A stretch of 64,000 nucleotides of DNA from Allobosea sp. Tri-44. Its GTDB lineage: Bacteria > Pseudomonadota > Alphaproteobacteria > Rhizobiales > Beijerinckiaceae. The DNA is taken from NCBI RefSeq assembly GCF_004123845.1, contig NZ_NBDP01000064.1, positions 124,001 through 188,000 of the forward strand. The letters are read 5' to 3'. Shown here in pieces: positions 53,340 to 61,999 of this stretch. The notes beneath the pieces were generated by a model. The model ran no database searches. It saw only the letters and a list, made by a program, of their open reading frames with translations, and was not told the DNA's origin. A program made the position numbers and the translations under genes. Within the stretch, counting starts at the first letter, position 1. Every line of letters begins with the position of its first letter.

Positions 53340-54971
53340 CTACTCCAGCGCCCCGACCACCGCCTCGACCGCCTCGACGATCGCGCCCGAGCGCACCAGC
53401 ACCGTCGCCTCATTCATCTCGGCGGCGTACCAGCGGTCGCCGTCGAGTGCCGGCGGGATCGTCTCGCGCAGCGCGTCCAGCGCCGCCTGCGTGCCCTTGC
53501 CGATCGGATGGGCCTTCGCCGTCTCGGCGATCAGCGACAGCGCCTGGCAGGCCATCAGGATCTCGGCGGCGATGATCATCTCGACATTCTCGACGACGGT
53601 GCGCGCCTTGCGGCCGCACCAGGTCGAGTTCGAGACATGGTCCTCGGCATTCGACTTGCCCGGGATCGAATCGACCGAGCCGGGTGATGACAGCGTGCGG
53701 TTCTCCATCACCAGGGCCGACATCGAGCATTGCACCGTGGCAAAGCCGGTGTTGAGGCCGCGCTTGCCGGCGAGCAGGTTGCGCGGCAGGCCGTAGCTCA
53801 GCGTCGGGTCGACGAGGCGGGCGAGGCGGCGCTCGCAGATCGAGCCGAGATCGGTCATGGCGATGGCGAGCAGGTCCATCGCCTGCGCGACATACTGGCC
53901 GTGGAAATGGCCGCCGGAGATGACACGGTAGCCATCGTCCTCCGGGAAGATCAGCGGATTGTCGGTCGCCGAATTGGTCTCGGTTGCGATGATGCGGCTG
54001 ACATAGTCGAGCGCCTCGCGCGCGGGGCCATGAACCTGCGGGGCGCAGCGCAGCGAATAGACGTCCTGGACCCGCGGCGCCGGCGGCTTGCCTGGCGTGC
54101 GGCCGATCTCGTCGGGATAGATCGTCTCGCGGGCCGAGGCCGAGCAGCGCTTCGAGCCTTGCGTGATCTTGAGCAGGTTGCGCGCGACCAGCGCCTGGCC
54201 GGGATGCGGGCGGGCGGCATGGACGCGCGGATCGAAAGCGGCGAGTTCGCCGCGCATGGCTTCGAGCGAAAGCGCCAACCCGATATCCGCGGCCTTGGTC
54301 AGGCGCCTGGCGTCCTCGGTGGCGAGCACACCGAGCGCCAGCGAGACGGTCGAGCCGTTGATCAGAGCGGACGCGTCCTTGGCGCCGAGCTTGAAGTCGG
54401 GCTCCAGCCCAGCCTTGGCGAGGGCGTCGCGGGCCTTCATACGCTTGCCCTTGTAGAAGGCTTCCGCTTCCTCGAAGCCGCAGACCGCCGCCGACATATG
54501 GGCGAGCGGGGCGAGATCGCCGGAGGCGCCGACCGAGCCCTTTTGCGGGATCACCGGGTGAACGCCGGCATTGAGGCAGGCGAGCAGGCGCTCGACCAGC
54601 GCGACCTGCGGGCCGGAATAGTTCGAGGCGAAGGCATTGGCGCGCAGCAGCATGGTGGCGCGCGTCACATCCTCGGGAAAGGGCTCGCCGATGCCGGTGG
54701 CGTGCGCATAGACGCTCTTGCGCTGATATTCGGTCATCTCCGACATCAGCACGCGCTGGTCCTTGAACAGGCCGACACCGGTGTTGAAGGAGTACATGAA
54801 CGGGGCTTCGTCGTTCATGAAATTGGCGTCGATATGGGCCCGCGTCGCCGCGATCGCCTCGCGCGCTGCCGGCGCGAGATTCGCCTTCTCATAGCGGCCG
54901 GAGGGGCCGGGCCGGGCCACGCGCAGCACCTGCTTGCCCTTCAGAGTCCGTCCGTCGATCGTTACCGCCAT
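53340..54971 (-). CDS. Aromatic amino acid/histidine ammonia-lyase (HAL/PAL/TAL family)
   Basis: This 543-residue enzyme forms the MIO electrophile from Ala149-Ser150-Gly151 in GSVGASGDLAPLAHM. The catalytic Tyr60 is in MYSFNTGVG, with SLRCAPQVHGP, SATDNPLIF and SNAEDHVSN also present. At the substrate-selecting pair it has Ala89-His90 (VYAHATG); histidine lyases have Ser-His, tyrosine lyases His-Leu and phenylalanine lyases Phe-Leu, so a histidine-like substrate is favoured. It is not in a hut operon (no hutU, hutI or hutC nearby), and the N-terminus differs from HutH, so urocanate production is only a probable role. Confidence 0.9.
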   Translation of the reverse strand: MAVTIDGRTLKGKQVLRVARPGPSGRYEKANLAPAAREAIAATRAHIDANFMNDEAPFMYSFNTGVGLFKDQRVLMSEMTEYQRKSVYAHATGIGEPFPEDVTRATMLLRANAFASNYSGPQVALVERLLACLNAGVHPVIPQKGSVGASGDLAPLAHMSAAVCGFEEAEAFYKGKRMKARDALAKAGLEPDFKLGAKDASALINGSTVSLALGVLATEDARRLTKAADIGLALSLEAMRGELAAFDPRVHAARPHPGQALVARNLLKITQGSKRCSASARETIYPDEIGRTPGKPPAPRVQDVYSLRCAPQVHGPAREALDYVSRIIATETNSATDNPLIFPEDDGYRVISGGHFHGQYVAQAMDLLAIAMTDLGSICERRLARLVDPTLSYGLPRNLLAGKRGLNTGFATVQCSMSALVMENRTLSSPGSVDSIPGKSNAEDHVSNSTWCGRKARTVVENVEMIIAAEILMACQALSLIAETAKAHPIGKGTQAALDALRETIPPALDGDRWYAAEMNEATVLVRSGAIVEAVEAVVGALE

Positions 54972-55178
54972 GGCCTGTCCTCGTCAGCTTTGCCGTCGAT
55001 CTAACGGGCCATCGCGGAAAAGGAAAAGGCCCATTCCCGCCCGGAAACGAAAAGCACCTTGCACGATGCAGTGCGGACTGCGCTAGGATCGAACCGCTGC
55101 GGCCTTGCTCCGGCGCGACATCGGCGCGCCTTTACGCAGCGCCTGGAATCCCTAAAAGGTGCCGCCAGGAGCGTCACG

Positions 55179-56390
55179 ATGGATTTCGAAGCCTTTTTCC
55201 GCAGCGAACTCGACGGCCTCAGGGCCGAGGGCCGCTACCGCGTCTTCGCCGATCTCGAGCGCCGTGCCGGCCGCTTTCCCCGCGCCGCCTTCCACGGCCC
55301 GGGCGGGCCACGCGAGGTCACCGTCTGGTGCTCGAACGACTATCTCGGCATGGGCCAGCACCCGGCCGTGCTCGCTGCGATGCGCGAAGCGCTCGACAGC
55401 TGCGGCGCCGGCGCCGGCGGCACCCGCAACATCGCCGGGACCAACCACTATCACGTCCTCCTGGAGCGCGAGCTCGCCGACCTGCACGGCAAGGAGGCGG
55501 CGCTGCTGTTCAACTCCGGCTACATGTCGAACTGGGCCTCGCTCTCGACGCTGGCCGCGCGCATTCCCGGCTGCGTCGTGCTGACCGACGCTGCGAACCA
55601 CGCCTCGATGATCGAGGGCATCCGGCATTCGCGGGCAGAGAAGCTGATCTTCGCCCATAACGATGCGCAGGATTTGCGCCGCAAGCTCCAGGCGATCGAT
55701 CCGGCCAGGCCGAAGCTGATCGCCTTCGAGTCGGTCTATTCGATGGATGGCGACATCGCACCTGTCGCCGAATTCTGCGATCTCGCCGACGAGTTCGGCG
55801 CGATGACCTATATCGACGAGGTCCATGCCGTCGGGCTCTACGGCCCGCGCGGCGGCGGCGTCAGCGAGCGCGACGGGCTCACTCACCGGCTCGACCTGAT
55901 CGAGGGCACGCTGGCCAAGTCCTTCGGCGTGATGGGCGGCTATGTCACCGGCTCAGCAGCTCTCTGCGACTTCATCCGCAGCTTCGCCTCCGGCTTCATC
56001 TTCTCGAGCTCGCTGCCGCCCACCCTCGCCGCCGGTGCGCTCGCCGCGATTCGTCATCTCAAGACGAGCTCGGTTGAGCGCGAGGGCCAGCAGGACCAGG
56101 TGCGCAAGCTCCGCAGTCAGCTCGACCAGGCCGGCATCCCGCATCTGCCCAACCCCAGCCATATCGTGCCGGTGATGGTCGGCGATGCCGCGCTGTGCAA
56201 GCGGATCAGCGACGAGCTGCTGGAGCGCTTTTCGATCTACGTCCAGCCGATCAATTACCCGACCGTGGCACGCGGCAGCGAGCGGCTGCGCATCACGCCG
56301 ACACCACTGCATTCAGACGAGGACATCGCCGCGCTGGTCGGCGCGCTCAGCGGGATCTGGAGCGCGGCGGGACTGAAGCGGGCGGCCTGA
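55179..56390 (+). CDS. hemA: 5-aminolevulinate synthase
   Basis: This PLP enzyme condenses glycine and succinyl-CoA, the committed step of alphaproteobacterial haem synthesis (C4 pathway). The 403-residue protein has VWCSNDYLGMGQHP, GAGAGGTRNIAGTNHYHVLLE, FESVYSMDGDIAP, YIDEVHAVGLYG, and the PLP lysine in GTLAKSFGVMGGY. AGGAG precedes ATG 55179. The 207-nt divergent gap to the ammonia-lyase gene holds its promoter; a TTGCAC (55059) / TAGGAT (55084) pair is present but with a long 19-bp spacer. Confidence 0.97.
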   Translation: MDFEAFFRSELDGLRAEGRYRVFADLERRAGRFPRAAFHGPGGPREVTVWCSNDYLGMGQHPAVLAAMREALDSCGAGAGGTRNIAGTNHYHVLLERELADLHGKEAALLFNSGYMSNWASLSTLAARIPGCVVLTDAANHASMIEGIRHSRAEKLIFAHNDAQDLRRKLQAIDPARPKLIAFESVYSMDGDIAPVAEFCDLADEFGAMTYIDEVHAVGLYGPRGGGVSERDGLTHRLDLIEGTLAKSFGVMGGYVTGSAALCDFIRSFASGFIFSSSLPPTLAAGALAAIRHLKTSSVEREGQQDQVRKLRSQLDQAGIPHLPNPSHIVPVMVGDAALCKRISDELLERFSIYVQPINYPTVARGSERLRITPTPLHSDEDIAALVGALSGIWSAAGLKRAA

Positions 56391-56405
56391 ACGGCCGCCC
56401 TTTTT
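56380..56405 (+). terminator. Rho-independent terminator overlapping the hemA stop
   Basis: GGGCGGCC (56380-56387) pairs with GGCCGCCC (56393-56400), the loop being the TGA stop plus AC, followed by TTTTT. The stem includes the last hemA codons. Confidence 0.85.
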
Positions 56406-56407
56406 CG

Positions 56408-57406
56408 TCAGAGCAGGCCGTTATTGCCCGCGAGCGTCTTCAGGTTGACGTCCGGGCGCGCGCCGACATGGCTGATGACTTCGGCGGCGGCAAGCGCGCC
56501 GAGCCGCAGGCAATCGCGGGCCTCGCGGTTGGTCGTCAGGCCGTGCAGAAAGCCGGCTGCGAAGAGATCGCCGGCGCCGGTCGCATCGACCACACGCTCG
56601 ATCGGGAAGACCGGCTCGGCAACGACGCCATCGGGCGTCAGCGCCAGCGCGCCGTTCTCCGAGCGCGTGATGACCGCCAGGATGTTTTCGGCCCGCAGCG
56701 CCGCCAGCGCCGTGTCGAAATCGGCGCTCTGATAGAGGCTCTTCAGCTCGTGTTCGTTGGCGAAGACGAGATCGACCATGCGATTGCGGATCAGGCCGAG
56801 GAATTCATCGCGATAGCGGTCGACGCAGAAGGAATCCGACAGGGTGATGGCAACGCGGCCACCAGCCTTGTGGGCGAGCTCCGAGGCCTTGCGGAAGGCG
56901 TCCTTGGCCGCCGGCGGATCCCAGAGATAGCCTTCGAGATAGACGATATCGGCGTTCTCGACCGTCGCGGCATCGACATCGGCCGGCGACAGGCCCTGGC
57001 AGGCGCCGAGATAGGTGTTCATCGTGCGCTCGCCATCCGGCGTGACGATGATGAAGGAGCGCGCCGTCGCCGGGCCGTCATTCGCCGCAGCGGTATCGAA
57101 GGCGACGCCGAGTGAGGTCAGATCGTGGCGATAGAGCCCGCCGAGCTCGTCGGCCTTGACCTTGCCGATGAAGGCACCCTTTCCGCCGAAGGAGGCGAGC
57201 CCGGCGATGGTGTTGGCGGCCGAACCGCCGGAGACCACCTTGCCCGGCCCCATCGCGCCATAGAGCAATTCGGCCCTGGCTTCATCGATCAGCGCCATCG
57301 AGCCTTTGACCAACTCGTACTGCGCCAGGAAATCTTCCTCCGCCGAGGCGAAGACGTCGACGATGGCGTTGCCGAGGGCGAGCACGTCATAGCGCTTGGA
57401 GGTCAT
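56408..57406 (-). CDS. PfkB family carbohydrate/nucleoside kinase (adenosine kinase-like)
   Basis: This 332-residue ribokinase-fold protein begins MTSKRYDVLALGNAIVDVFA, has VSGGSAANTIAGLASFGGKGAFIGKV, and the catalytic PfkB signature VDATGAGDLFAAGFLHGL. The close alphaproteobacterial relatives are annotated adenosine kinase; the substrate is inferred. It lies 56 nt downstream of the XRE gene at 57463 on the same strand and converges on hemA. Confidence 0.9.
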   Translation of the reverse strand: MTSKRYDVLALGNAIVDVFASAEEDFLAQYELVKGSMALIDEARAELLYGAMGPGKVVSGGSAANTIAGLASFGGKGAFIGKVKADELGGLYRHDLTSLGVAFDTAAANDGPATARSFIIVTPDGERTMNTYLGACQGLSPADVDAATVENADIVYLEGYLWDPPAAKDAFRKASELAHKAGGRVAITLSDSFCVDRYRDEFLGLIRNRMVDLVFANEHELKSLYQSADFDTALAALRAENILAVITRSENGALALTPDGVVAEPVFPIERVVDATGAGDLFAAGFLHGLTTNREARDCLRLGALAAAEVISHVGARPDVNLKTLAGNNGLL

Positions 57407-57462
57407 GAAGCTGTCCTGGATGGCGGGAGAATGGCGGCGTGTGGCATTGCCGGGAGAGGAGG

Positions 57463-57837
57463 TCAAGCGCTGCCGCGCCGGCGCGCGGCGCTGTCGAGGA
57501 TCGAGGTCAGAGCCGCCAGATCGGACGGACCGAGCCACTGCACCTCATGAGCGAGGCGATTGGCGAACAATGTCGCCTCCGGTTCGAGGCCGGCCGTATC
57601 GATCACGATGCGCGGATGGGAGAGCTCGGCGAGGCGGATCAGTTCGTCCGCCTCGTCCCAGATCACGCCGAGCACATGGATCGCGCCCTGGATCAGGGTG
57701 AAGGTCGGCTGGCCGCGCTTGCCGTGCTCCAGCGCCGAGAGATAGGCGGGTGTGACGCCGAGCGCTTGCGCCATCTGCGCCAGCGTGACGCCGCGAGCCG
57801 CACGCAATTCACGGACGCGGCGGCCGAAGGGCGTCAT
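57463..57837 (-). CDS. XRE helix-turn-helix regulator
   Basis: This 124-residue protein has an N-terminal XRE domain (FGRRVRELRAARGVTLAQMAQALGVTPAYLSALEHGKRGQPTF, residues 4-46) and a short helical C-terminal domain. It is unrelated in detail to the PraR pair. It overlaps smr by ATGA, so it belongs to the Tim44-mltA-smr-XRE run conserved in rhizobia. Targets are unknown. Confidence 0.9.
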   Translation of the reverse strand: MTPFGRRVRELRAARGVTLAQMAQALGVTPAYLSALEHGKRGQPTFTLIQGAIHVLGVIWDEADELIRLAELSHPRIVIDTAGLEPEATLFANRLAHEVQWLGPSDLAALTSILDSAARRRGSA

Positions 57838-58397
57838 TCGCCCAACTCCCGGCTGCGGCGCAGGCGAATGTAGAGCGCGCCCGCGCCGCCATGGCGCTGC
57901 TCGGCCTCGTCGAAGCCCAGCACCAAAGGACGCAGATCCGGCAGACGCAGCCAGTGCGGGACGTTGCGACGCAGGATACCGCGCTCCTCGCCATAAGGGA
58001 CATCGCCGGCGATTCCCTTGCCGGTCACCACCAGCACCAGCTTGGCGCCACGTTGTTGCTGCAGGCGCAGGAAGCCGCGCAGGGCCGAATGGGCCTCATC
58101 CTGGCGCAGCCCGTGCAGGTCGATCACCGCTTCGACACCCTGCTGCCCACGACGCAATTGCGTACGCATGCGCCGCTCCAGCGGCACCAGCGGCGGCGGA
58201 GCGGGCTTCGTCGGGCGCCCCTTGAGCGCAAGGGCTGCGGGAGGCTGGGCACTCTCCACGGGCGGGGGCGGCTTTTCCGATGTCGCTTCCGGCTCGGCTT
58301 CGACGGGCGTGCGGCCGGGCAGCGGCTTGATCGTGCGCGCGACCTGGCGCCAGAGCGCGAGTTCCGCCTCGGAGAGGAGCTTTCCGCGCCGTCGCAT
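57834..58397 (-). CDS. Smr/MutS2-type domain protein
   Basis: This 187-residue protein has a basic N-terminal part, a Pro/Glu-rich linker (about 30-70), and a C-terminal Smr domain: VEAVIDLHGLRQDEAHSALRGFL, LVLVVTGKGI, LRRNVPHWL, and a final GGAGALYIRLRR. Smr domains nick DNA or bind stalled-ribosome mRNA; which applies is unknown. It starts 3 nt after mltA. Confidence 0.92.
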   Translation of the reverse strand: MRRRGKLLSEAELALWRQVARTIKPLPGRTPVEAEPEATSEKPPPPVESAQPPAALALKGRPTKPAPPPLVPLERRMRTQLRRGQQGVEAVIDLHGLRQDEAHSALRGFLRLQQQRGAKLVLVVTGKGIAGDVPYGEERGILRRNVPHWLRLPDLRPLVLGFDEAEQRHGGAGALYIRLRRSRELGE

Positions 58398-58400
58398 GGC

Positions 58401-59579
58401 TCAGCGCGGCCAGAGCACGACGAAATCGAAGGGGTGCCGGATCAGGCCGGCGCGATGGCCGGCTTCTGCACCGGAGCCGACGAATAGATCGATCCGGGCC
58501 GGGCCGACGATCGCCGTGCCGGTATCCTGGGCCAGGACGAGCCGAGCCAGTTTTTCACTGCCACCCTTGCCGTCGGGAATCTCGGTGTCGATCCAGGCCG
58601 GCATGCCATAGGGCCAGAGCGAGCGGTCGACCGCGATGCTGCGCAGCGGCGTCAGCGGCAGGCCGGCGCCGCCGATCGGACCCGAATCGGCCGGTAGTGC
58701 ATCGTTACGAGCGAAGAAAACGAAGGAGCGGTTGAGTCGGATCAGCTCGCGGGCGAAGCCGGCATCCGCCTTCAGTCGCGCGATGAGCTTGTCCATCGTC
58801 ATCTGCTCGGGCGGGATGCTCTCGCGCCGGCTGAGCTCGCGCCCGAGCGAGGTATAGGGGTGGCCGTTGCGCCCGGAATAGACGAGGCGCACGACCTTGC
58901 CGTCCGGCAGGCGGATCCGGCCCGAGCCCTGGACCTGCAGGACGAAGCGATCGACGGGATCGCGCATAAAGAGGATCTCGAGCCCCTGGCCGGCGAGCGC
59001 TCCCTCTTCGATCTCCCCGCGGTCAGGGAAGGGCTCCAGCCCCTTGGCGGTCCGGCGCGCCGAGGTCAGGGCTGGATCGAGGCCGGGCCAATCATCGCCA
59101 GCCATCTTCGTCACGAGATCGACGGGGCGGCCATAGAGCGGCGTCGGGAAGGCGTCCGAGCGGGTCAGCGCGCCTTCGAACTCCGGCTCGAAATAACCGG
59201 TCATGAAGCCGCGCGCGGCCCCGGCGGGACGGATGCGCCAGAAAGTGAAGTTGCTCTCGAAGAAGCGACGAGCCGCATCCTCGCTTGGTTCGCCTCCGGC
59301 CAGCAGGCTTGCAGCTCTCGTGCACAAGGCCGGCAGAGCGGGAGGGGAAGCCGCGCCCTGCCGCAGTGGCGGGTCGGTCTCGCAGCCTTGCGCGAACAGG
59401 CGCAGGACGACGCGCTGATCGTCGGCGCTCCAGCCGGCAAGCACAGCGGGCGCCACGGGTTCGGCCCGGGCGCCCGTCGGCAAAGGTGGAGATGAAGCTT
59501 CCGCGCCAGTCATCGACAGGCCTGCGGCCAGAAATCCTGGAACGAGGAGCCCCAGAACGAAGCCGGCGGCACGGATCAC
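58401..59579 (-). CDS. mltA: Membrane-bound lytic murein transglycosylase A
   Basis: MltA cleaves peptidoglycan to 1,6-anhydromuropeptides. The 392-residue protein starts at GTG 59579, overlapping the Tim44 gene stop by 4 nt. It has an N-terminal signal peptide, then GFMTGYFEPEFEGAL, VDRFVLQVQGSGRIRLPDG, LVYSGRNGHPYTSLGREL and the C-terminal 3D domain with the aspartates of LAQDTGTAIVGPARIDLFVGSG. Unlike E. coli MltA it has no lipobox cysteine, so it is probably soluble in the periplasm. Confidence 0.95.
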   Translation of the reverse strand: MIRAAGFVLGLLVPGFLAAGLSMTGAEASSPPLPTGARAEPVAPAVLAGWSADDQRVVLRLFAQGCETDPPLRQGAASPPALPALCTRAASLLAGGEPSEDAARRFFESNFTFWRIRPAGAARGFMTGYFEPEFEGALTRSDAFPTPLYGRPVDLVTKMAGDDWPGLDPALTSARRTAKGLEPFPDRGEIEEGALAGQGLEILFMRDPVDRFVLQVQGSGRIRLPDGKVVRLVYSGRNGHPYTSLGRELSRRESIPPEQMTMDKLIARLKADAGFARELIRLNRSFVFFARNDALPADSGPIGGAGLPLTPLRSIAVDRSLWPYGMPAWIDTEIPDGKGGSEKLARLVLAQDTGTAIVGPARIDLFVGSGAEAGHRAGLIRHPFDFVVLWPR

Positions 59580-60301
59580 GCGGCCGATTCGGTGGCGACC
59601 AGCAGCCAGTTCGGATCACGGCTGCCGAGCTGGCGCGAGAAGGTCCAGACGTCGTTGACCTCGGAGACCGCATCGGCACTGCCGTCGACGGCATTGCCCT
59701 GCGCATCGCGGACCACGCTGATCAATTGCGAGACGAAGGCGATGGTGACCTGACCCGTCTTGCCCTTGACGTCGACCGCGACGATCTCGGCCTTGTCGAT
59801 CGAGACGAAGTTGGATTCGGCCTTCTCGCCGCGCTTTTCGCGATCGGCGATCGCCTGCTCGAAGCCGTCATAGACTTCCTTGGCAAGCAGACCCTTCAAG
59901 GTCTTGCGGTCGCCGCGGGCGAAGGCGGTGACGATGGTCTCGTAGGCCGATTTCGCGCCACCGAGAAAGCCCTGAGGCTCGAAGCTCGGCTCCTGCCGGA
60001 CGAGCGCATCGAGGCCGAGGGCGATGGGCGAGCCCGGCTCGGCGATGCCCTTCCAGCGTTCGCCATCAGCCACTGGGGCAGCTGCGGCATCGTTGGCGGC
60101 GCCCGGCAGCCGGACGACATTGTCGCGTCGCTCGCCATTGCCCGGCTGGTCGGGCCGCATCGGCGGCGCCTCACGACGCGCGAACGGATCGACCGGTGGC
60201 TTCTCGTGCCCGGTCTTCTGGCCCAGAACCGAGCGCAGTTTCCAGGCGACGAAAACGGCCAGGGCCAGGAAGACCAGGGTCGTCATATCGAAATTCTGCA
60301 T
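59576..60301 (-). CDS. Tim44/TimA family protein
   Basis: This 241-residue protein has an N-terminal membrane anchor (MTTLVFLALAVFVAWKL), a proline/charged linker, and a C-terminal Tim44-like domain (AYETIVTAFARGDRKTLKGLLAKEVYDGFEQAIADREKRG, with SEVNDVWTFSRQLGSRDPNWLLVATE). Alphaproteobacterial homologues are related to mitochondrial Tim44 and act at the inner membrane; their partner is not settled. ATG 60301 lacks a clear ribosome-binding site; 60286 (MTTL) is an alternative. It is divergent from secB. Confidence 0.93.
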   Translation of the reverse strand: MQNFDMTTLVFLALAVFVAWKLRSVLGQKTGHEKPPVDPFARREAPPMRPDQPGNGERRDNVVRLPGAANDAAAAPVADGERWKGIAEPGSPIALGLDALVRQEPSFEPQGFLGGAKSAYETIVTAFARGDRKTLKGLLAKEVYDGFEQAIADREKRGEKAESNFVSIDKAEIVAVDVKGKTGQVTIAFVSQLISVVRDAQGNAVDGSADAVSEVNDVWTFSRQLGSRDPNWLLVATESAA

Positions 60302-60554
60302 CGCCGGCTGATCCGAACCTCGAAAACTCGTTCCCGCACAAGCGCACTCACGTCGCCCGTCATCGAACGGATATGGTGAAGGAGGCTCGTAACATCCACC
60401 CCCGGGGTGCGACAAGGGCGCGAAAGCGCGCTTCGCTTGTGCCGGCCCCGCCGCCATGATAGCCGACGCGGGCCCGGCGCTGCCGCCTTGCCCGGGCGGT
60501 TCCGGCCACGGCACGGAATTTCCCGATGGTTTTGTGCAGATAATGATGGGATCG

Positions 60555-61049
60555 ATGGCCAACGAAAACGGCAACGGCGCCGGCGCCGCCGACCAGCAGG
60601 GGCCCAGCCTCAACACGCTGGTCCAGTACATCAAGGATTTCTCCTTTGAGAACCCCAATGCTCCGCGCTCGCTGACCCAGCAGCAACAGCAGGGCGGGCC
60701 GCAGATCGGCCTCCAGGTCAATGTCCACGCCAACGCGCTCGGCGAGAACGACATCGAGACGATCCTGACGCTCGAGGGCAAGGCGACGCTAAACGACGAG
60801 ACGCTCTTCGCGTTCGAGCTGAGCTATGCCGGCGTCTTCCGCATCCTCGGCGTGCCGCAGGAGCAGTTGCACGCGGTCGTGATGATCGACTGCCCGCGCC
60901 TGCTCTTCCCGTTCGCCCGGGCGATCGTTGCCGATGCAGTGCGCAATGGCGGCTTCCCGCCGCTCTATATCGACCCGATCGACTTCGCCCAGCTCTACCG
61001 CCAGCGTCTCGAGGAGATGCAGGCGCAGCAGGGTGCTCCGAACGCCTGA
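60555..61049 (+). CDS. secB: Protein-export chaperone SecB
   Basis: SecB tetramers hold preproteins unfolded for SecA. The 164-residue protein has LVQYIKDFSFENPNAPRSL, IGLQVNVHANALGENDIETILTLEGKA, LFAFELSYAGVFRILGVP, and CPRLLFPFARAIVADAVRNGGFPPLYIDPIDFAQLY, with a Gln/Ala-rich tail. The start MANENGNG was chosen; ATGs at 60543 and 60546 are possible. The 253-nt divergent gap to the Tim44 gene holds the promoters and no gene. Confidence 0.97.
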   Translation: MANENGNGAGAADQQGPSLNTLVQYIKDFSFENPNAPRSLTQQQQQGGPQIGLQVNVHANALGENDIETILTLEGKATLNDETLFAFELSYAGVFRILGVPQEQLHAVVMIDCPRLLFPFARAIVADAVRNGGFPPLYIDPIDFAQLYRQRLEEMQAQQGAPNA

Positions 61050-61076
61050 ACGGCAGCCGCCAGAAATAAGAGACCG

Positions 61077-61102
61077 AAAAGAGCCCTCCGGGGCTCTTTT
61101 TT
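61077..61102 (+). terminator. Rho-independent terminator after secB
   Basis: AAAAGAGCCC (61077-61086) pairs with GGGCTCTTTT (61091-61100) around TCCG and continues into a T-run (TTTTTT). It separates secB from terC. Confidence 0.92.
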
Positions 61103-61208
61103 ATTGTTAATTCGCGCAGCCGCTTGCGAAGCAGCCAGTCGCTTTCCATCTCGACCTCGCCAGAGGTGCCCGTTCCGGCGCGCCGTTCCCGCGAGGTTCA
61201 CGATTTCC

Positions 61209-61952
61209 ATGGATGCCCTTATGACGCTCGCCGCCGACCCAGCCATATGGGCGGCGCTCGGCGCCCTGATCGCCATGGAGGTCGTCCTCGGTATCGACAA
61301 CCTCATCTTCATCTCGATCCTGACCAACAAGCTGCCCGAGCATCAGCGTGCGCGCGGCCGCCGGATCGGCATCGGATTGGCGCTGATCTTGCGCCTCGCT
61401 TTGCTCTCGACAGTCGCTTTCATCGTGCAGCTCACCGCGCCGGTGTTCTCGGTCTTCGGCAAGGCCTTCTCCTGGCGCGACATGATCCTGATCGCCGGTG
61501 GCCTGTTCCTGGTCTGGAAGGCGACCAAGGAGATCCACCATAAGGTCGATCCCGATCACGGACCTGATATGTTCGACGGAGGAGCCGCCGCAGCCGTGAC
61601 TTTCGGCGGCGTGATCTTCCAGATCCTGCTGCTCGACCTCGTCTTCTCGATCGACAGCATCATCACCGCCGTCGGCATGACCGAGCACGTTCCGGTGATG
61701 GTGATCGCCGTCATCGTCGCCGTGCTGGTGATGCTGCTCGCGGCCGACCCGCTGGCCCGCTTCATCGACAAGAACCCGACGATCGTGATGCTGGCGCTCG
61801 GCTTCCTCTTGATGATCGGCGGCACGCTGATCGGCGAGGGCTTCGGCGCTCATATCCCGAAGGGCTACATCTACGCCGCCATGGCCTTCTCGGCCCTGAT
61901 CGAGGGGCTGAACATGATGTCGCGCCGGGCGACCCGGAAGCGCGTCGAGTAA
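61209..61952 (+). CDS. TerC family integral membrane protein
   Basis: This 247-residue protein has about seven membrane helices. The acidic TerC motifs are MEVVLGIDNLIFISIL near the N-terminus and LLLDLVFSIDSIITAVGM in the centre, whose Asp residues line a metal site. Family members export Mn or other metals or are linked to tellurite resistance. The ATG at 61209 gives the standard start. No manganese riboswitch is seen upstream. Confidence 0.92.
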   Translation: MDALMTLAADPAIWAALGALIAMEVVLGIDNLIFISILTNKLPEHQRARGRRIGIGLALILRLALLSTVAFIVQLTAPVFSVFGKAFSWRDMILIAGGLFLVWKATKEIHHKVDPDHGPDMFDGGAAAAVTFGGVIFQILLLDLVFSIDSIITAVGMTEHVPVMVIAVIVAVLVMLLAADPLARFIDKNPTIVMLALGFLLMIGGTLIGEGFGAHIPKGYIYAAMAFSALIEGLNMMSRRATRKRVE

Positions 61953-61999
61953 TCGATGGGATCGTCAGGCTCGGCTTGAGCCGAGCCTGACGGCCGGTC

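Noticed and set aside
61104..61208. Manganese riboswitch upstream of terC
   Set aside because: The 105-nt leader lacks the two conserved loops of the yybP-ykoY element as far as can be judged by eye.
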